This document shows positions 17,938-25,818 of a stretch of DNA of 64,000 nt, piece by piece (position 1 is the stretch's first letter; each line of letters begins with the position of its first letter). The notes under the pieces were generated by a model that did not search any database, was not told the origin of the DNA, and worked only from the letters and a program-made list of their open reading frames with translations. The position numbers were made by a program, and so were the translations under genes. Source of the stretch: Duganella sp. CF402 (GTDB lineage: Bacteria; Pseudomonadota; Gammaproteobacteria; Burkholderiales; Burkholderiaceae_D); NCBI RefSeq assembly GCF_900109645.1, contig NZ_FOBG01000001.1:62001-126000 (forward strand), read 5' to 3'.

Positions 17938-18633
17938 CTACCAGATGAAGCCAGCGCCGAAAGCAGCCAAGGCGCCTCCTGCGAATGCACCTATTGTGAC
18001 ACATACGGGGGCACCGGGGCCGCACGCCAGCCCCGCGATAGCTCCTGCTGCTATGCTGCCACTAACTCCTGCTGTAGTGGTGACCAGCTCGTGCTTGATC
18101 GCAGCGGACTTGTTGCGAGCGGTTAGTACGTTGTACGTCGATAGAGCCAGTGATAGCAGAATCAGGCTCCGTCCCAGATAGGAAAACCGCCGAACATTCC
18201 CTGTGATGGTGAGGCGAGATCTGCCAGCCGAGGCTACGACTTCGGCAAATACGCGGTTTTGGCGGGATTGGGTTAGCTTGGCGAAGACGGCGCTTTTCCC
18301 ATACAGCTTCACAGTCTTTTCTGCGATCAGTGCGTTCAGGCCTTGACCTTCAGCCTTGGCGCGCTCTGCAAACGCGCGAGCCACCGGCGTGGTGCGCGAT
18401 CTGGTGAGCTGCATAATGACGTTCCTGGTGGTTTGGGCCTGCTCCGCCGCTTCTGCCCAAGACAGCTTACCTTTGGCCACATCGCTGCGAAGATTGTCGG
18501 ACATCGCCTTGATCTCGCGCGCGTAAATTCGGCGCGCGGTGGAGTCCACTTCCAAATGCACTCCTACGCTGGTTGTGGTTGCTTCCAGTGATTTGATTGC
18601 GTTTTCGAAATTTTCTTTATCTGGCTGCGGCAT
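17938..18633 (-). CDS. Glycine-zipper membrane protein, toxin-like (putative pore-forming effector)
   Basis: 231 residues from the ATG at 18633, preceded by GAGGAG. The frame is open further upstream, but that part reads through a terminator and a tRNA fragment and is not coding. Residues 1-130 are charged, Ala-rich and probably helical (STARRIYAREIKAMSDNLRS; SRTTPVARAFAERAKAEG). A hydrophobic segment lies at about 153-170 (LGRSLILLSLALSTYNVL). The C-terminus (186-230) is a Gly/Ala-rich zipper: GVSGSIAAGAIAGLACGPG, then GAFAGGALAAFGAGF, the kind of helical hairpin that inserts into membranes. I recall similar C-terminal modules on contact-dependent or type VI secreted toxins, but cannot confirm it here. 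No signal peptide, no PAAR, Rhs or VgrG part. The 173-aa gene follows by 9 bases. Confidence 0.6.
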   Translation of the reverse strand: MPQPDKENFENAIKSLEATTTSVGVHLEVDSTARRIYAREIKAMSDNLRSDVAKGKLSWAEAAEQAQTTRNVIMQLTRSRTTPVARAFAERAKAEGQGLNALIAEKTVKLYGKSAVFAKLTQSRQNRVFAEVVASAGRSRLTITGNVRRFSYLGRSLILLSLALSTYNVLTARNKSAAIKHELVTTTAGVSGSIAAGAIAGLACGPGAPVCVTIGAFAGGALAAFGAGFIW

Positions 18634-18704
18634 GGCGAACTCCTCGAGGGGGGGATCTGTCGAGAGTAAGCCCCGCAAGGCAGGGAGGATTTGAAGTGGC
18701 GCAA

Positions 18705-18740
18705 AACAAAAAAGCCCACGAACCGAAATTCGTGGGCTTC
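18705..18740 (-). terminator. Terminator below the ribbon-helix-helix gene
   Basis: AAGCCCACGAA (18712-18722), loop CCGAAA, TTCGTGGGCTT (18729-18739). The T-run is on the minus strand (A-run at 18703-18713). It ends leftward transcripts arriving from the tRNA-Lys and 87-aa gene, and insulates the toxin-like pair. Confidence 0.8.
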
Positions 18741-18753
18741 CTTGATAATTATG

Positions 18754-18794
18754 GGTAGGCCGTGCGGGATTCGAACCTGCGATCAGCGGATTAA
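18754..18794 (-). other. 3' half of a tRNA-Lys gene, probable attachment-site remnant
   Basis: 41 bases match the 3' part of the neighbouring tRNA-Lys genes (from the acceptor end through the T-arm to the anticodon) with two mismatches near 18783-18786. The similarity stops abruptly at the anticodon loop, and the CCA is changed to CCC. A copy of the tRNA 3' half ending in the anticodon loop is the classic footprint of a tyrosine-recombinase integration. The intact tRNA-Lys at 19157 would be the other end, leaving only about 360 bases between. Confidence 0.7.
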
Positions 18795-18799
18795 CGCCA

Positions 18800-19063
18800 T
18801 CAACTTGCCAGACCTTTTTGCAGTAGGGCAGCGACAACCTCGTTGAGATCGGTGCCCTGTTCGGCTGCCAGTGCATTGATCTGAGCCACCAGGTTGCTAT
18901 TGAGCTTGACGGCAAACGGCACCAGGCCAAGCGCCTGGTCGAGGCGGCGTTGCTCGCGGCGATCAACCACGACAGCTGCCTTGCCGAATTCTGCGCCACC
19001 GGGTGCGACCATTTTGCCCATCAGTTTCTTGGCGTCGCTTTTTGCCATTCCGGTCTTTTTCAT
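18800..19063 (-). CDS. Small ribbon-helix-helix-like protein
   Basis: 87 residues. The N-terminus is basic (MKKTGMAKSDAKKLMGKM). The C-terminal half (VPFAVKLNSNLVAQINALAA, then EQGTDLNEVVAALLQKGLAS) has the strand-helix-turn-helix pattern of ribbon-helix-helix DNA-binding proteins such as antitoxins and plasmid repressors. No toxin gene is paired with it. It sits between the intact tRNA-Lys at 19157 and the tRNA fragment at 18754, so it may be the only remaining gene of an excised element. The Shine-Dalgarno site is weak (GAAAGAA). Fold assignment is from pattern only. Confidence 0.55.
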   Translation of the reverse strand: MKKTGMAKSDAKKLMGKMVAPGGAEFGKAAVVVDRREQRRLDQALGLVPFAVKLNSNLVAQINALAAEQGTDLNEVVAALLQKGLAS

Positions 19064-19156
19064 GGGGATTCTTTCGTGGGTGCGTGTGGTGGGGAGAGGG
19101 AAGAAAAAAAGGCCATGCGCCGAAGCGGATAGCCTTTTTTGGTACTACTGAATTCT

Positions 19157-19232
19157 TGGTAGGCCGTGCGGGATTCGAACCTGCGACCAACGGATTAAAA
19201 GTCCGCTGCTCTACCAGCTGAGCTAACGACCC
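19157..19232 (-). tRNA. tRNA-Lys (anticodon TTT)
   Basis: 76 bases with encoded CCA, the same sequence as the copies at 8909 and 19261. It is the second of two tandem genes, 28 bases downstream of the first on the minus strand. Its 3' half is repeated in broken form at 18754-18794. Confidence 0.97.
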
Positions 19233-19260
19233 TCAGGTATCAAACCTGGGAACTTTCGGA

Positions 19261-19336
19261 TGGTAGGCCGTGCGGGATTCGAACCTGCGACCAACGGATT
19301 AAAAGTCCGCTGCTCTACCAGCTGAGCTAACGACCC
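19261..19336 (-). tRNA. tRNA-Lys (anticodon TTT)
   Basis: 76 bases with encoded CCA. First of the tandem pair, 57 bases beyond the cpoB stop and on the same strand as the tol-pal operon, so it may be read by polymerases leaving that operon. Confidence 0.97.
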
Positions 19337-19393
19337 CCGAAAGAAGCGAGATTATAGGGGACCCCAGCTCAACTGTCAAATACCCTGCGGTAA

Positions 19394-20149
19394 TTATTTG
19401 CCCGCCAGGCGCTCCTTGGCCGTGGCCGCCGCCGGCGAATCCGGATATTGCTTGATCAAGTCTTGCAGTGTCTTTTTGGCAGCTTTGTCTTTCAGCTCAG
19501 TCTGGCAGCTGGCGATGTTCAGCATGGCGTCCGGCGCTTTCGGGCTGTCGCTGTAGTTCTTCAGCACCACCAGCTGTGCCGCGATCGCCGCCTTGCAGTC
19601 GCGCTGCGCGTAGTAGGCGTTGCCCAGCCAGTATTGCGCGTTCGACGCGTAGCTTGAACCCGGATAGCGCGCCACGAAGTCGCTCAGCGCGCCGCCGGCC
19701 GCTTTGTAATCGCCGGCCTTGAACAGCTGCATGGCCGCTTCGTAGTTGCGTTGCTCGTTAGGATCGACTTGCGAGGTCTTGCCGTCGATGGTCACTTCGC
19801 GCGGCTCCAGCTTGCGCAGGCGGGCGTCGAGGTCGACGTAGAAATCTTTCTGGCGCTTTTGCGCGTTGGCGATGTCGTTGGCCAGCACTTCGATCTGGCC
19901 GCGCAGTTTGGCGATTTCCTGCAGCAGGTTTTCATTCTGGCTCACCAGGTCCAGCGTGCTGGTCTTGTCGGACTTGGTGTCGATGCGGGCATTCAGCTCG
20001 GTGCGCATGGCTTCGACCTTGGCGCGCAGGTCGAGCAGGGCGCGGCGCGCTTCGTCGTCGTCGAACAGGCCGGCGTGGGCTTGCAGCGGCAGCCAGACGG
20101 TCGCGGCCAGCAGGGCGGCGCTCAGGCCGGATTTGGAGAATTTCATCAT
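19394..20149 (-). CDS. cpoB: Tol-Pal system coordinator CpoB (YbgF)
   Basis: 251 residues. The signal peptide ends at about residue 26 (LQAHA|GLFDDDEARRALLDLR). An N-terminal coiled coil (MRTELNARIDTKSD, VSQNENLLQEIAKLRGQIEV) trimerises the protein, and the C-terminal part is made of TPR repeats (NYEAAMQLFKAGDYKAAGGA, YASNAQYWLGNAYYAQRD). This is the known CpoB layout; in E. coli it couples peptidoglycan synthesis (PBP1B) with Tol-driven outer-membrane constriction. Two ATGs are adjacent at 20149 and 20146. It is the last gene of the tol-pal cluster, separated from pal by a hairpin with a T-run. Confidence 0.93.
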   Translation of the reverse strand: MMKFSKSGLSAALLAATVWLPLQAHAGLFDDDEARRALLDLRAKVEAMRTELNARIDTKSDKTSTLDLVSQNENLLQEIAKLRGQIEVLANDIANAQKRQKDFYVDLDARLRKLEPREVTIDGKTSQVDPNEQRNYEAAMQLFKAGDYKAAGGALSDFVARYPGSSYASNAQYWLGNAYYAQRDCKAAIAAQLVVLKNYSDSPKAPDAMLNIASCQTELKDKAAKKTLQDLIKQYPDSPAAATAKERLAGK

Positions 20150-20171
20150 GTCAGGCGCTTTCTACACAAAT

Positions 20172-20219
20172 CAAAAAAGGAAACGGGGCAGGGCGCGGAT
20201 AACACCGCGCGCCGCCCCG
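20172..20219 (-). terminator. Hairpin with T-run between pal and cpoB
   Basis: On the minus strand CGGGGC...GCGCGG pairs with CCGCGC...GCCCCG (20184-20219), followed by TTTCCTTTTTT. It may lower transcription into cpoB compared with pal. Confidence 0.65.
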
Positions 20220-20258
20220 TATTATGCCTGTGACCCGGCAAAAAGGTAGTGCTTTTGA

Positions 20259-20789
20259 TTACTTGTAGACGATGTCTGCACGGCGGTTTTGCGCCCATGC
20301 TTCTTCGTTCGAGCCGGTGGCTTTTGGTTTTTCCTTGCCCAGCGATACGGCTTCGATTTGCGACTCAGGCACGCCCAGGGTGGTCATGGCCTTGCGCACG
20401 GCTTCAGCACGCTTCTGGCCCAGGGCCAGGTTGTACTCGGAACCGCCGCGTTCGTCGGTGTTACCTTGGACCAGGATCGAGCGCGACTTGGTTTTCACCA
20501 GGTAGGCCGAGTGGTTTTCCACCACCGATTTGCCGTCAGCACGGACCACGTAGCTGTCGAAGTCGAAGTAGACGCTGCGGTTGGCCAGCACGCCTTTTGG
20601 ATCGTCCAGCGGATCCAGCGATTTGGTTTCCACTGGGGCGACGGTGCGGGTGTCAGCTTGTGGGGTCACGGCTTTTTCAACTGGACGTTCTACGACTGGT
20701 GCCGGCTCCGACACTTTGACCGGGGTCGAGCAAGCCGACAGGATGGCGGCGGTGGTGATGGCAAAAGCCAGGCTGCTGATTTTACGCAT
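20259..20789 (-). CDS. pal: Peptidoglycan-associated lipoprotein Pal
   Basis: 176 residues. The signal ends in the lipobox LSAC with Cys 20 as lipidation site. A Pro/Val/Glu-rich linker (to about residue 55) precedes the OmpA-like domain: VYFDFDSYVVRADGKSVVEN, then ILVQGNTDERGGSEYNLALG, QKRAEAVRKAMTTLGV and NRRADIVY. This domain binds the diaminopimelate stem of peptidoglycan, and Pal also binds TolB. Length matches other betaproteobacterial Pal proteins. It follows tolB by 30 bases. Confidence 0.97.
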   Translation of the reverse strand: MRKISSLAFAITTAAILSACSTPVKVSEPAPVVERPVEKAVTPQADTRTVAPVETKSLDPLDDPKGVLANRSVYFDFDSYVVRADGKSVVENHSAYLVKTKSRSILVQGNTDERGGSEYNLALGQKRAEAVRKAMTTLGVPESQIEAVSLGKEKPKATGSNEEAWAQNRRADIVYK

Positions 20790-20819
20790 AGTGATTCTCC
20801 TAGTAGTGAAACGCGATAG

Positions 20820-22085
20820 TTACTGCATGAACGGGCCCCAGGTGGGCTCCTTGATGTTGCCCGCCTGAGTGGTCAGGCGTTGTTTTACACGTCCATCCAC
20901 CGAGACCACAGCCAGCGATTTGCGGCCGCCGGCACGGGTGGAGTACATGATGTATTTGCCGTTAGGGGCGAAACTTGGCGACTCATCGTCGGTGTTGTCG
21001 GACAGGCGCTGCTCCTGGCCGGTGGCCAGGTCGAGCACGAACAGCTGGAAGTTGCCGTCGCGGCGCGAGATGTAGGCCAGCGTCTTGCCATCGGCCGAGA
21101 TACGCGGGCTGATGTTGTAGCTGCCGCCGAAGGTGACGCGCTTGGCGTCGCTGCCGTCCGGGTTCATGCGGTAGATTTGCGGGCCGCCGCTGCGGTCGCT
21201 GGTGAAGTAGATGCTGTTGCCGTCAGCCGACCACTGCGGTTCAGTGTCGATGCCGCTGCTGGTGGTGGCGCGCTGCAGGTTGCTGCCGTCGGCGTTGACG
21301 GTGTAGATCTGGGTGTTGCCGCTCTTCGACAGCGCCACCGCCAGCTTGTTGCCGCTTGGCGCCCAGGCCGGGGCGGAATTGCTGCCTTTTTCATTGGCCA
21401 CCACGGTGCGCGCGCGGGTGATCAGGTTCTGCACGTAGACCACCGGCTTCTTCTGTTCAAACGAGACGTAGGCCACCTTGGTGCCGTCCGGCGACCACGA
21501 TGGCGAGATGATCGGCTCGTTCGAGCGCAGCGCCAGCTGTTCGTTTTCGCCGTCGGCGTCGGCCACCAGCAGCTGGTAGTTGCGGCCTTCCTGCTTGACG
21601 TAGGCGATGCGGGTCGAGAACGCGCCACGGATGCCGGTCAGCTTGAAGAACACGTCGTCGGCGATCAGGTGGGCCGACAGGCGGGTGAACTGGGCGGTCA
21701 CGGCCTTGTCCAGATTGGAGATCTTGGCTTGCTTGACGGTGTCGAGCAGTTTGTAGCGCACGTCGTAGCGGCCATCGGCCAGCGCGTCGACGGTGCCGAC
21801 CACCAGCGCGTCGGCGCCCTTGGCTTTCCAGCCGCTGTAGTCGATGTTGTTGACGTCGCTGATCACGCCGGCGTCGATGATCTTGAAGGCGCCGCTGCGC
21901 TCCAGGTCGGCCTTGATGATGTCAGTGATTTTTTGCGGCGCTACGCCTTCATTGGCGAAGCCGGCAATGGCGACCGGGATCTGGTTGCTGCCGACGCCGG
22001 AAATCTCGATCCGCATCTGGGCATGCGCGCTGCTCATGGTGGCGGCGATGACCAGACCGGTGTACAGCATATTCAGTTTTTTCAT
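20820..22085 (-). CDS. tolB: Tol-Pal system beta-propeller protein TolB
   Basis: 421 residues. The signal peptide ends at about residue 22 ([13 protein letters not shown]). The N-terminal domain ([19 protein letters not shown]) is followed by a six-bladed propeller with the repeated PDG/SADG-x-x-IAF-like strands ([87 protein letters not shown]). It acts in the periplasm between TolA and Pal during cell division. One base separates it from tolA. Confidence 0.97.
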   Translation of the reverse strand: MKKLNMLYTGLVIAATMSSAHAQMRIEISGVGSNQIPVAIAGFANEGVAPQKITDIIKADLERSGAFKIIDAGVISDVNNIDYSGWKAKGADALVVGTVDALADGRYDVRYKLLDTVKQAKISNLDKAVTAQFTRLSAHLIADDVFFKLTGIRGAFSTRIAYVKQEGRNYQLLVADADGENEQLALRSNEPIISPSWSPDGTKVAYVSFEQKKPVVYVQNLITRARTVVANEKGSNSAPAWAPSGNKLAVALSKSGNTQIYTVNADGSNLQRATTSSGIDTEPQWSADGNSIYFTSDRSGGPQIYRMNPDGSDAKRVTFGGSYNISPRISADGKTLAYISRRDGNFQLFVLDLATGQEQRLSDNTDDESPSFAPNGKYIMYSTRAGGRKSLAVVSVDGRVKQRLTTQAGNIKEPTWGPFMQ

Positions 22086-22086
22086 A

Positions 22087-23004
22087 TCAGTGCATTTCCT
22101 TCAATTTGAAGACGAGTTCAAGTTCGCGCTCTACCGTACCATCTTTTTTCTTGGGCAGCGGGGACGATTTGGCAATCGCGTTTTCAATTGCGTTGTCGTA
22201 AGCCGTCGAACCACTGCCTTTCGTTTTGCGCATGCCGATCACTTCGCCGGTCGGCAGCTGGGTGATCACGTAAGTGGCACTCAGGCTGTCATCGTCGGCG
22301 CCGTAGACCAGATTGCTCTTGATCTTGGCCTTGATCGCTGCCGCGTAGCCGCCATCGGTGCGGCCGCCGGTCGACTGCGCTGCAGTGCCGGTGCTGCCCT
22401 TGGCGGCGGCGCCGGTGATGCGGCTCATTTCGGCGGCGAAGGCTTTGTCCTTGGCGGCTTTCTCGGCTTTTTCCTTGGCCAGTTTTTCGGCGGCGGCTTT
22501 TTTCTTGTCCTTCTCGGCTAGCGCTTTTTCTTTCGCTTCCTGTTCGGCTTTCTCTTCCTTGGCTTTTTGCTCGGCCTTTTTCTTGGCTTCCAGCTTGGCC
22601 AGCTTCTCGTCTTCGATCTTCTTCAGGCGCGCTTGTTCCAGCTTTTCGGCTTTCTCTTCTTCCTGCTTTTTCTTTTTGATGCGTTGCAGGGCGATTTCCG
22701 GATCTTCACGCGGCACAGGCGGCGCTTCCACCACCGGTTGCGGCGGCGGCTTGACGGCTTCCGGTTCAGGCTCCGGTTCCGGGGCGGGTTCAGGCGTTGG
22801 CGTCGGCGCCGCTTCCTGCACTTTCATGTCCCAGATTTCGGCCTGCACTTCGACCGGATCATTGTTTTGCCAGCTGACGCCTATCCACAGGAACATCAAC
22901 AACACGGCGTGCATGACCACGGCCAGCGTGATCGAACGCCAATTGTCGTGTTGTCGCGGAACCTTGTACGGGCCGCCGGCAGTTGCGGGTGTCATGGTCT
23001 GCAT
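22087..23004 (-). CDS. tolA: Cell envelope protein TolA
   Basis: 305 residues. A single transmembrane segment near residues 26-43 is followed by a Pro/Glu-rich stretch ([20 protein letters not shown]), a long Ala/Lys/Glu helix (residues about 105-190, with many KAxxEK repeats), and a C-terminal TonB/TolA-like domain ([20 protein letters not shown], then [20 protein letters not shown]). It spans the periplasm and passes TolQR energy to TolB-Pal. The gene abuts tolR with no spacer (23004/23005) and tolB by one base. Confidence 0.95.
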   Translation of the reverse strand: MQTMTPATAGGPYKVPRQHDNWRSITLAVVMHAVLLMFLWIGVSWQNNDPVEVQAEIWDMKVQEAAPTPTPEPAPEPEPEPEAVKPPPQPVVEAPPVPREDPEIALQRIKKKKQEEEKAEKLEQARLKKIEDEKLAKLEAKKKAEQKAKEEKAEQEAKEKALAEKDKKKAAAEKLAKEKAEKAAKDKAFAAEMSRITGAAAKGSTGTAAQSTGGRTDGGYAAAIKAKIKSNLVYGADDDSLSATYVITQLPTGEVIGMRKTKGSGSTAYDNAIENAIAKSSPLPKKKDGTVERELELVFKLKEMH

Positions 23005-23442
23005 TTACTTGGTGGACAGGCCCACGCGGGTGATGCCCAGTTTCTTCGCTTCCGAAATCAGTTGAATCACGTCGTCGTACTTGCTTTCCTTGTCGCCAGC
23101 GATCAGCACCGGGTAGTCCGGGTGCGCCTCGTGGATGGTACGCAGTTTACGCACCAGCGCGTCGCGGTTCGGTGCGGTTTCCGGCGCATCTTCATCCTTG
23201 CCTTTGACGCCGATCGACAGCGCGCCGTTCGGCTTCAGGATGATCTGCACATAGTCGCTTGGCGGCTTGGTGGATTTTTCCGCGCGCGGCAGGTCGACCA
23301 CGCTCGGGTCATTGGCCGACGGCATCACCATGAAAATAATCAGCAGCACCAGCATCACGTCGATGTAAGGCACGACGTTGATTTCGGACTTGAGCTTGCG
23401 GCCACGGCCGCCGCGCATGCTGCTGGAGAAGGAAGAAGCCAT
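23005..23442 (-). CDS. tolR: Tol-Pal system protein TolR
   Basis: 145 residues. The N-terminus GRKLKSEINVVPYIDVMLVLLIIFMV is the ExbD/TolR transmembrane segment, with the proton-carrying Asp (YIDVML). A periplasmic domain follows, with GVKGKDEDAPETAPNRDALV and VLIAGDKESKYDDVIQLISE. With TolQ it forms the proton-driven motor for TolA. It begins five bases after tolQ. Confidence 0.96.
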   Translation of the reverse strand: MASSFSSSMRGGRGRKLKSEINVVPYIDVMLVLLIIFMVMPSANDPSVVDLPRAEKSTKPPSDYVQIILKPNGALSIGVKGKDEDAPETAPNRDALVRKLRTIHEAHPDYPVLIAGDKESKYDDVIQLISEAKKLGITRVGLSTK

Positions 23443-23447
23443 AGTGA

Positions 23448-24140
23448 TTAACGCGATTGACGCTGCAGGATGTTGGAGAACTCTTCAACAAAGCTCTCAA
23501 AACGGATCGCCAGGCGGTCCACGTCGTAGGAGAAGCGGTTGTAGGCGACGAAGGCCGGAATCGCCGCGAACAGGCCGATGGCGGTGGCGATCAGCGCTTC
23601 GGCGATGCCAGGCGCCACGGCGGCCAGGGTCGCTTGCTGCACGTTGGCCAGGCCGCGGAAGGCGTTCATGATGCCCCACACGGTGCCCAGCAGGCCGATG
23701 TATGGCGACACCGAGCCGACCGAGGCCAGGAAGGCCAGGTGCGATTCCAGTGCATCCATCTCGCGCTGGAAGGCGGCGCGCATGGCGCGGCGGGCGCTGT
23801 CGAGCACGGCGCCGGCATCGAGGTTGTCGCGGTTGGCGGCGAAGGCGGCTTTCGATTTGATGAACTCACCCATACCGGCTTCAAAGATGCGTGCCAGCGG
23901 GCCGCTGTTGGCGCGGTCCTTGCCGGCGTTCTGGAACAGGGCGTGCAGGTTGCCGCCGGCCCAGAAGGTCTTTTCAAATTCCACCGTCAGGCGGCGCGCC
24001 GATTTGATGGCGAACAGTTTGCTGAAGATGTAGGTCCAGCTGGTCAGCGAGATGACGAACAGCAGCGCCATGATCAATTGCACGATCAGGTGCGCATTGG
24101 TGATGAGGGACAGGAAAGAAAGGTCTTGGGTGACGTTCAT
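23448..24140 (-). CDS. tolQ: Tol-Pal system motor protein TolQ
   Basis: 230 residues. Three transmembrane segments are visible: about 15-38, 140-160 (SVGSVSPYIGLLGTVWGIMN with the conserved GLLGTVWGIM) and 175-195 (IAEALIATAIGLFAAIPAFV). It is the MotA/ExbB-family part of the TolQR motor. It follows ybgC by 10 bases, in the standard order. Confidence 0.97.
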   Translation of the reverse strand: MNVTQDLSFLSLITNAHLIVQLIMALLFVISLTSWTYIFSKLFAIKSARRLTVEFEKTFWAGGNLHALFQNAGKDRANSGPLARIFEAGMGEFIKSKAAFAANRDNLDAGAVLDSARRAMRAAFQREMDALESHLAFLASVGSVSPYIGLLGTVWGIMNAFRGLANVQQATLAAVAPGIAEALIATAIGLFAAIPAFVAYNRFSYDVDRLAIRFESFVEEFSNILQRQSR

Positions 24141-24150
24141 TGTTTATCTA

Positions 24151-24561
24151 TCAGTCTTTGGTGTTGTGACGCATTTTGTCGGCGACGATCGCGGGCACGG
24201 CGCGCGGGCGCAGGGCGGAATCGACGCAGCCAACCTTGACCCGCGCCGTGTTCAGCAAAGTTTCGCCGCGCCAGGCCTCTTGCTGGAAAACGATAGAGGC
24301 GCGGCCGATTTTCTCGATACTAACCGTTAATTTTAGTTCATCGTCAAGCTTTGCGGGCGCATGATAGTCAGCGCTCACGCTTTTGACCACGAACATGGCG
24401 TCGTGCTCGGCCAGCAGGTCGTGCTGGTTGACGTTGAGGGCGCGCAGCCACTCGGTGCGGGCGCGCTCGAAGAATTTGAGGTAGTTCGCGTAATAGACGA
24501 TACCGCCGGCATCGGTGTCCTCGTAGTAGACACGTACTGTCCAGATGAAATCTGCGGGCAT
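24151..24561 (-). CDS. ybgC: Tol-Pal-associated acyl-CoA thioesterase YbgC
   Basis: 136 residues from the ATG at 24561 (MPADFIWTVRVYYEDTDAGG). An alternative ATG 33 bases upstream adds 11 residues that are not conserved in the family as I know it. The hotdog-fold signature is YYEDTDAGGIVYYANYLKFF, with the catalytic Asp, followed by ERARTEWLR. E. coli YbgC hydrolyses acyl-CoAs and binds phospholipid-synthesis enzymes. It heads the tol-pal operon. Confidence 0.93.
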   Translation of the reverse strand: MPADFIWTVRVYYEDTDAGGIVYYANYLKFFERARTEWLRALNVNQHDLLAEHDAMFVVKSVSADYHAPAKLDDELKLTVSIEKIGRASIVFQQEAWRGETLLNTARVKVGCVDSALRPRAVPAIVADKMRHNTKD

Positions 24562-24710
24562 GTTGTTTTGACTACAAATGTGATTGAGCAACATTCTACG
24601 CGATATTGTTGTTTTGGTTGAATATTATCAACTGGCGCGCAAAGCTGCCCCCGGCAAGAGTAAAGCGGTTTCCTAGTCTCTTGCCAAGGATTGTAACAAT
24701 GGCTTACGAA

Positions 24711-25457
24711 TTAGAGCTCACGTTTAATATTCAGCGGGCCGTAGCCCTGGCAGGTCGGCATCATGTCGATACGGTTGATGTTGACATGCGGAGGGAGGGT
24801 GGCGACCCAGTAGGCGCTGTTGGCGATGTCCTCGGCGGTCAGCGGGGTGGTGCCCTCGTACACCTTGGCCGCCGCCGCATCATCCTTCAGACGCACGTTG
24901 GAGAACTCGGTGCCGCCGCACAGGCCCGGCGCCAGGTTGGTGCAGCGTACGCCGGTGCCAGCCAAATCGGCGCGCAGGTTCTGGGTGAACTGGTTGACGA
25001 AGGCCTTGGTGGCGCCGTACACATTGCCGCCCGGGTAAGGGGTAGAACCGGCGATCGAGCCGATATTGATCACGGTGCCGCTGTTGCGCTCGACCATGCC
25101 CGGCAGGATGGCGCGGGTCATGGCCACCAGGCCGCTGACGTTGGTGGCGATCATGGTATCCCAGTCTTCCAGCGACGAGGTGTGGGCCGGGGTCACGCCC
25201 AGCGCCAGGCCGGCGTTGTTGATCAGGACGTCGATCTGGCGCCATTCGGCCGGCAGGCCATCCAGCGCGGCCTGGATCGAGGCGCGGTCGGTCACGTCCA
25301 GCACGATAGGGCGGACGGCGTCGCCCAGTTCGGCCGACAGCGCCTGCAGGCGGTCTTCGCGACGGCCGCTGATCAGCACTTTATGGCCGTTTTGGGCAAA
25401 GATGCGGGCCATTGCCGCGCCGAAGCCGGCGGTCGCGCCGGTGATGAAGACGATCAT
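24711..25457 (-). CDS. SDR-family NAD(P)-dependent oxidoreductase (YdfG-like)
   Basis: 248 residues. The Rossmann motif TGATAGFGAAMARIFAQNGH (TGxxxGxG), NNAG (in LINNAGLALGV), the catalytic Ser (INIGSIAGSTPYPG) and YGATK (Tyr-x-x-x-Lys) are all present, so it should be active. SGRREDRLQAL after strand two favours NADP(H). The pattern is closest to the YdfG group, which acts on serine-like 3-hydroxy acids and malonic semialdehyde. The true substrate cannot be read from the sequence. It stands alone between ybgC and glyA. Confidence 0.88.
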   Translation of the reverse strand: MIVFITGATAGFGAAMARIFAQNGHKVLISGRREDRLQALSAELGDAVRPIVLDVTDRASIQAALDGLPAEWRQIDVLINNAGLALGVTPAHTSSLEDWDTMIATNVSGLVAMTRAILPGMVERNSGTVINIGSIAGSTPYPGGNVYGATKAFVNQFTQNLRADLAGTGVRCTNLAPGLCGGTEFSNVRLKDDAAAAKVYEGTTPLTAEDIANSAYWVATLPPHVNINRIDMMPTCQGYGPLNIKREL

Positions 25458-25650
25458 GTTCGGTCCTTGTAAGTGGTAGGGAGGTGTCCAAAATTGTATC
25501 CGTAATTTCCCTTATGAGTGGAATTGCCAATAATGCAATGCATTTTCTTGCTCAAATCTGGCGCATCAAATACAATCTGGCTTCCATTACGTCTCACGTA
25601 ACTGGCGAAAAGCTGGAATGATTTCCAAAAATGCACCACAATAGTGCGTT

Positions 25651-25719
25651 TTGATCAGTCGGCGAAAGGTGGGCATCCACCGGGAAACGTGAGATTTCAA
25701 CAGCCGTTCGCCTGGGCAG
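25651..25719 (+). ncRNA. ZTP (pfl) riboswitch upstream of glyA
   Basis: The segment has the two conserved parts of the pfl motif. The first is a 5' hairpin region (GATCAGTCGGCG, AGGTGG-GCAT-CCACC, GGGAAACG). The second is the 3' block CCGTTCGCCTGGGCA (25704-25718 region), whose CGCC-TGGGCA string is the hallmark. ZTP/ZMP binding reports a shortage of 10-formyl-tetrahydrofolate and raises one-carbon gene expression, and glyA is a known target. A stem that would pair GGCAGCC (25715-25721) with GGCTGCC (25742-25748) overlaps the conserved 3' block and is a good candidate expression platform. Confidence 0.88.
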
Positions 25720-25818
25720 CCCTCGATGGAAAGCACGAAGAGGCTGCCGGTCCGCTATGGCTTCTCTCTTTCGATCCAACTGCCAGTAACAAGCTATTCT
25801 TTCGATTGGAGTTTTTTC

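Noticed and set aside
18754..18794. A functional tRNA gene
   Set aside because: Only the 3' half is present; the anticodon stem, D-arm and 5' acceptor strand are missing and the CCA is altered.
18634..18999. N-terminal extension of the glycine-zipper gene
   Set aside because: The frame is open but crosses a terminator and a tRNA fragment (the NPLIAGSNPARPT reading is typical tRNA read-through), and a good ribosome binding site stands before the ATG at 18633.
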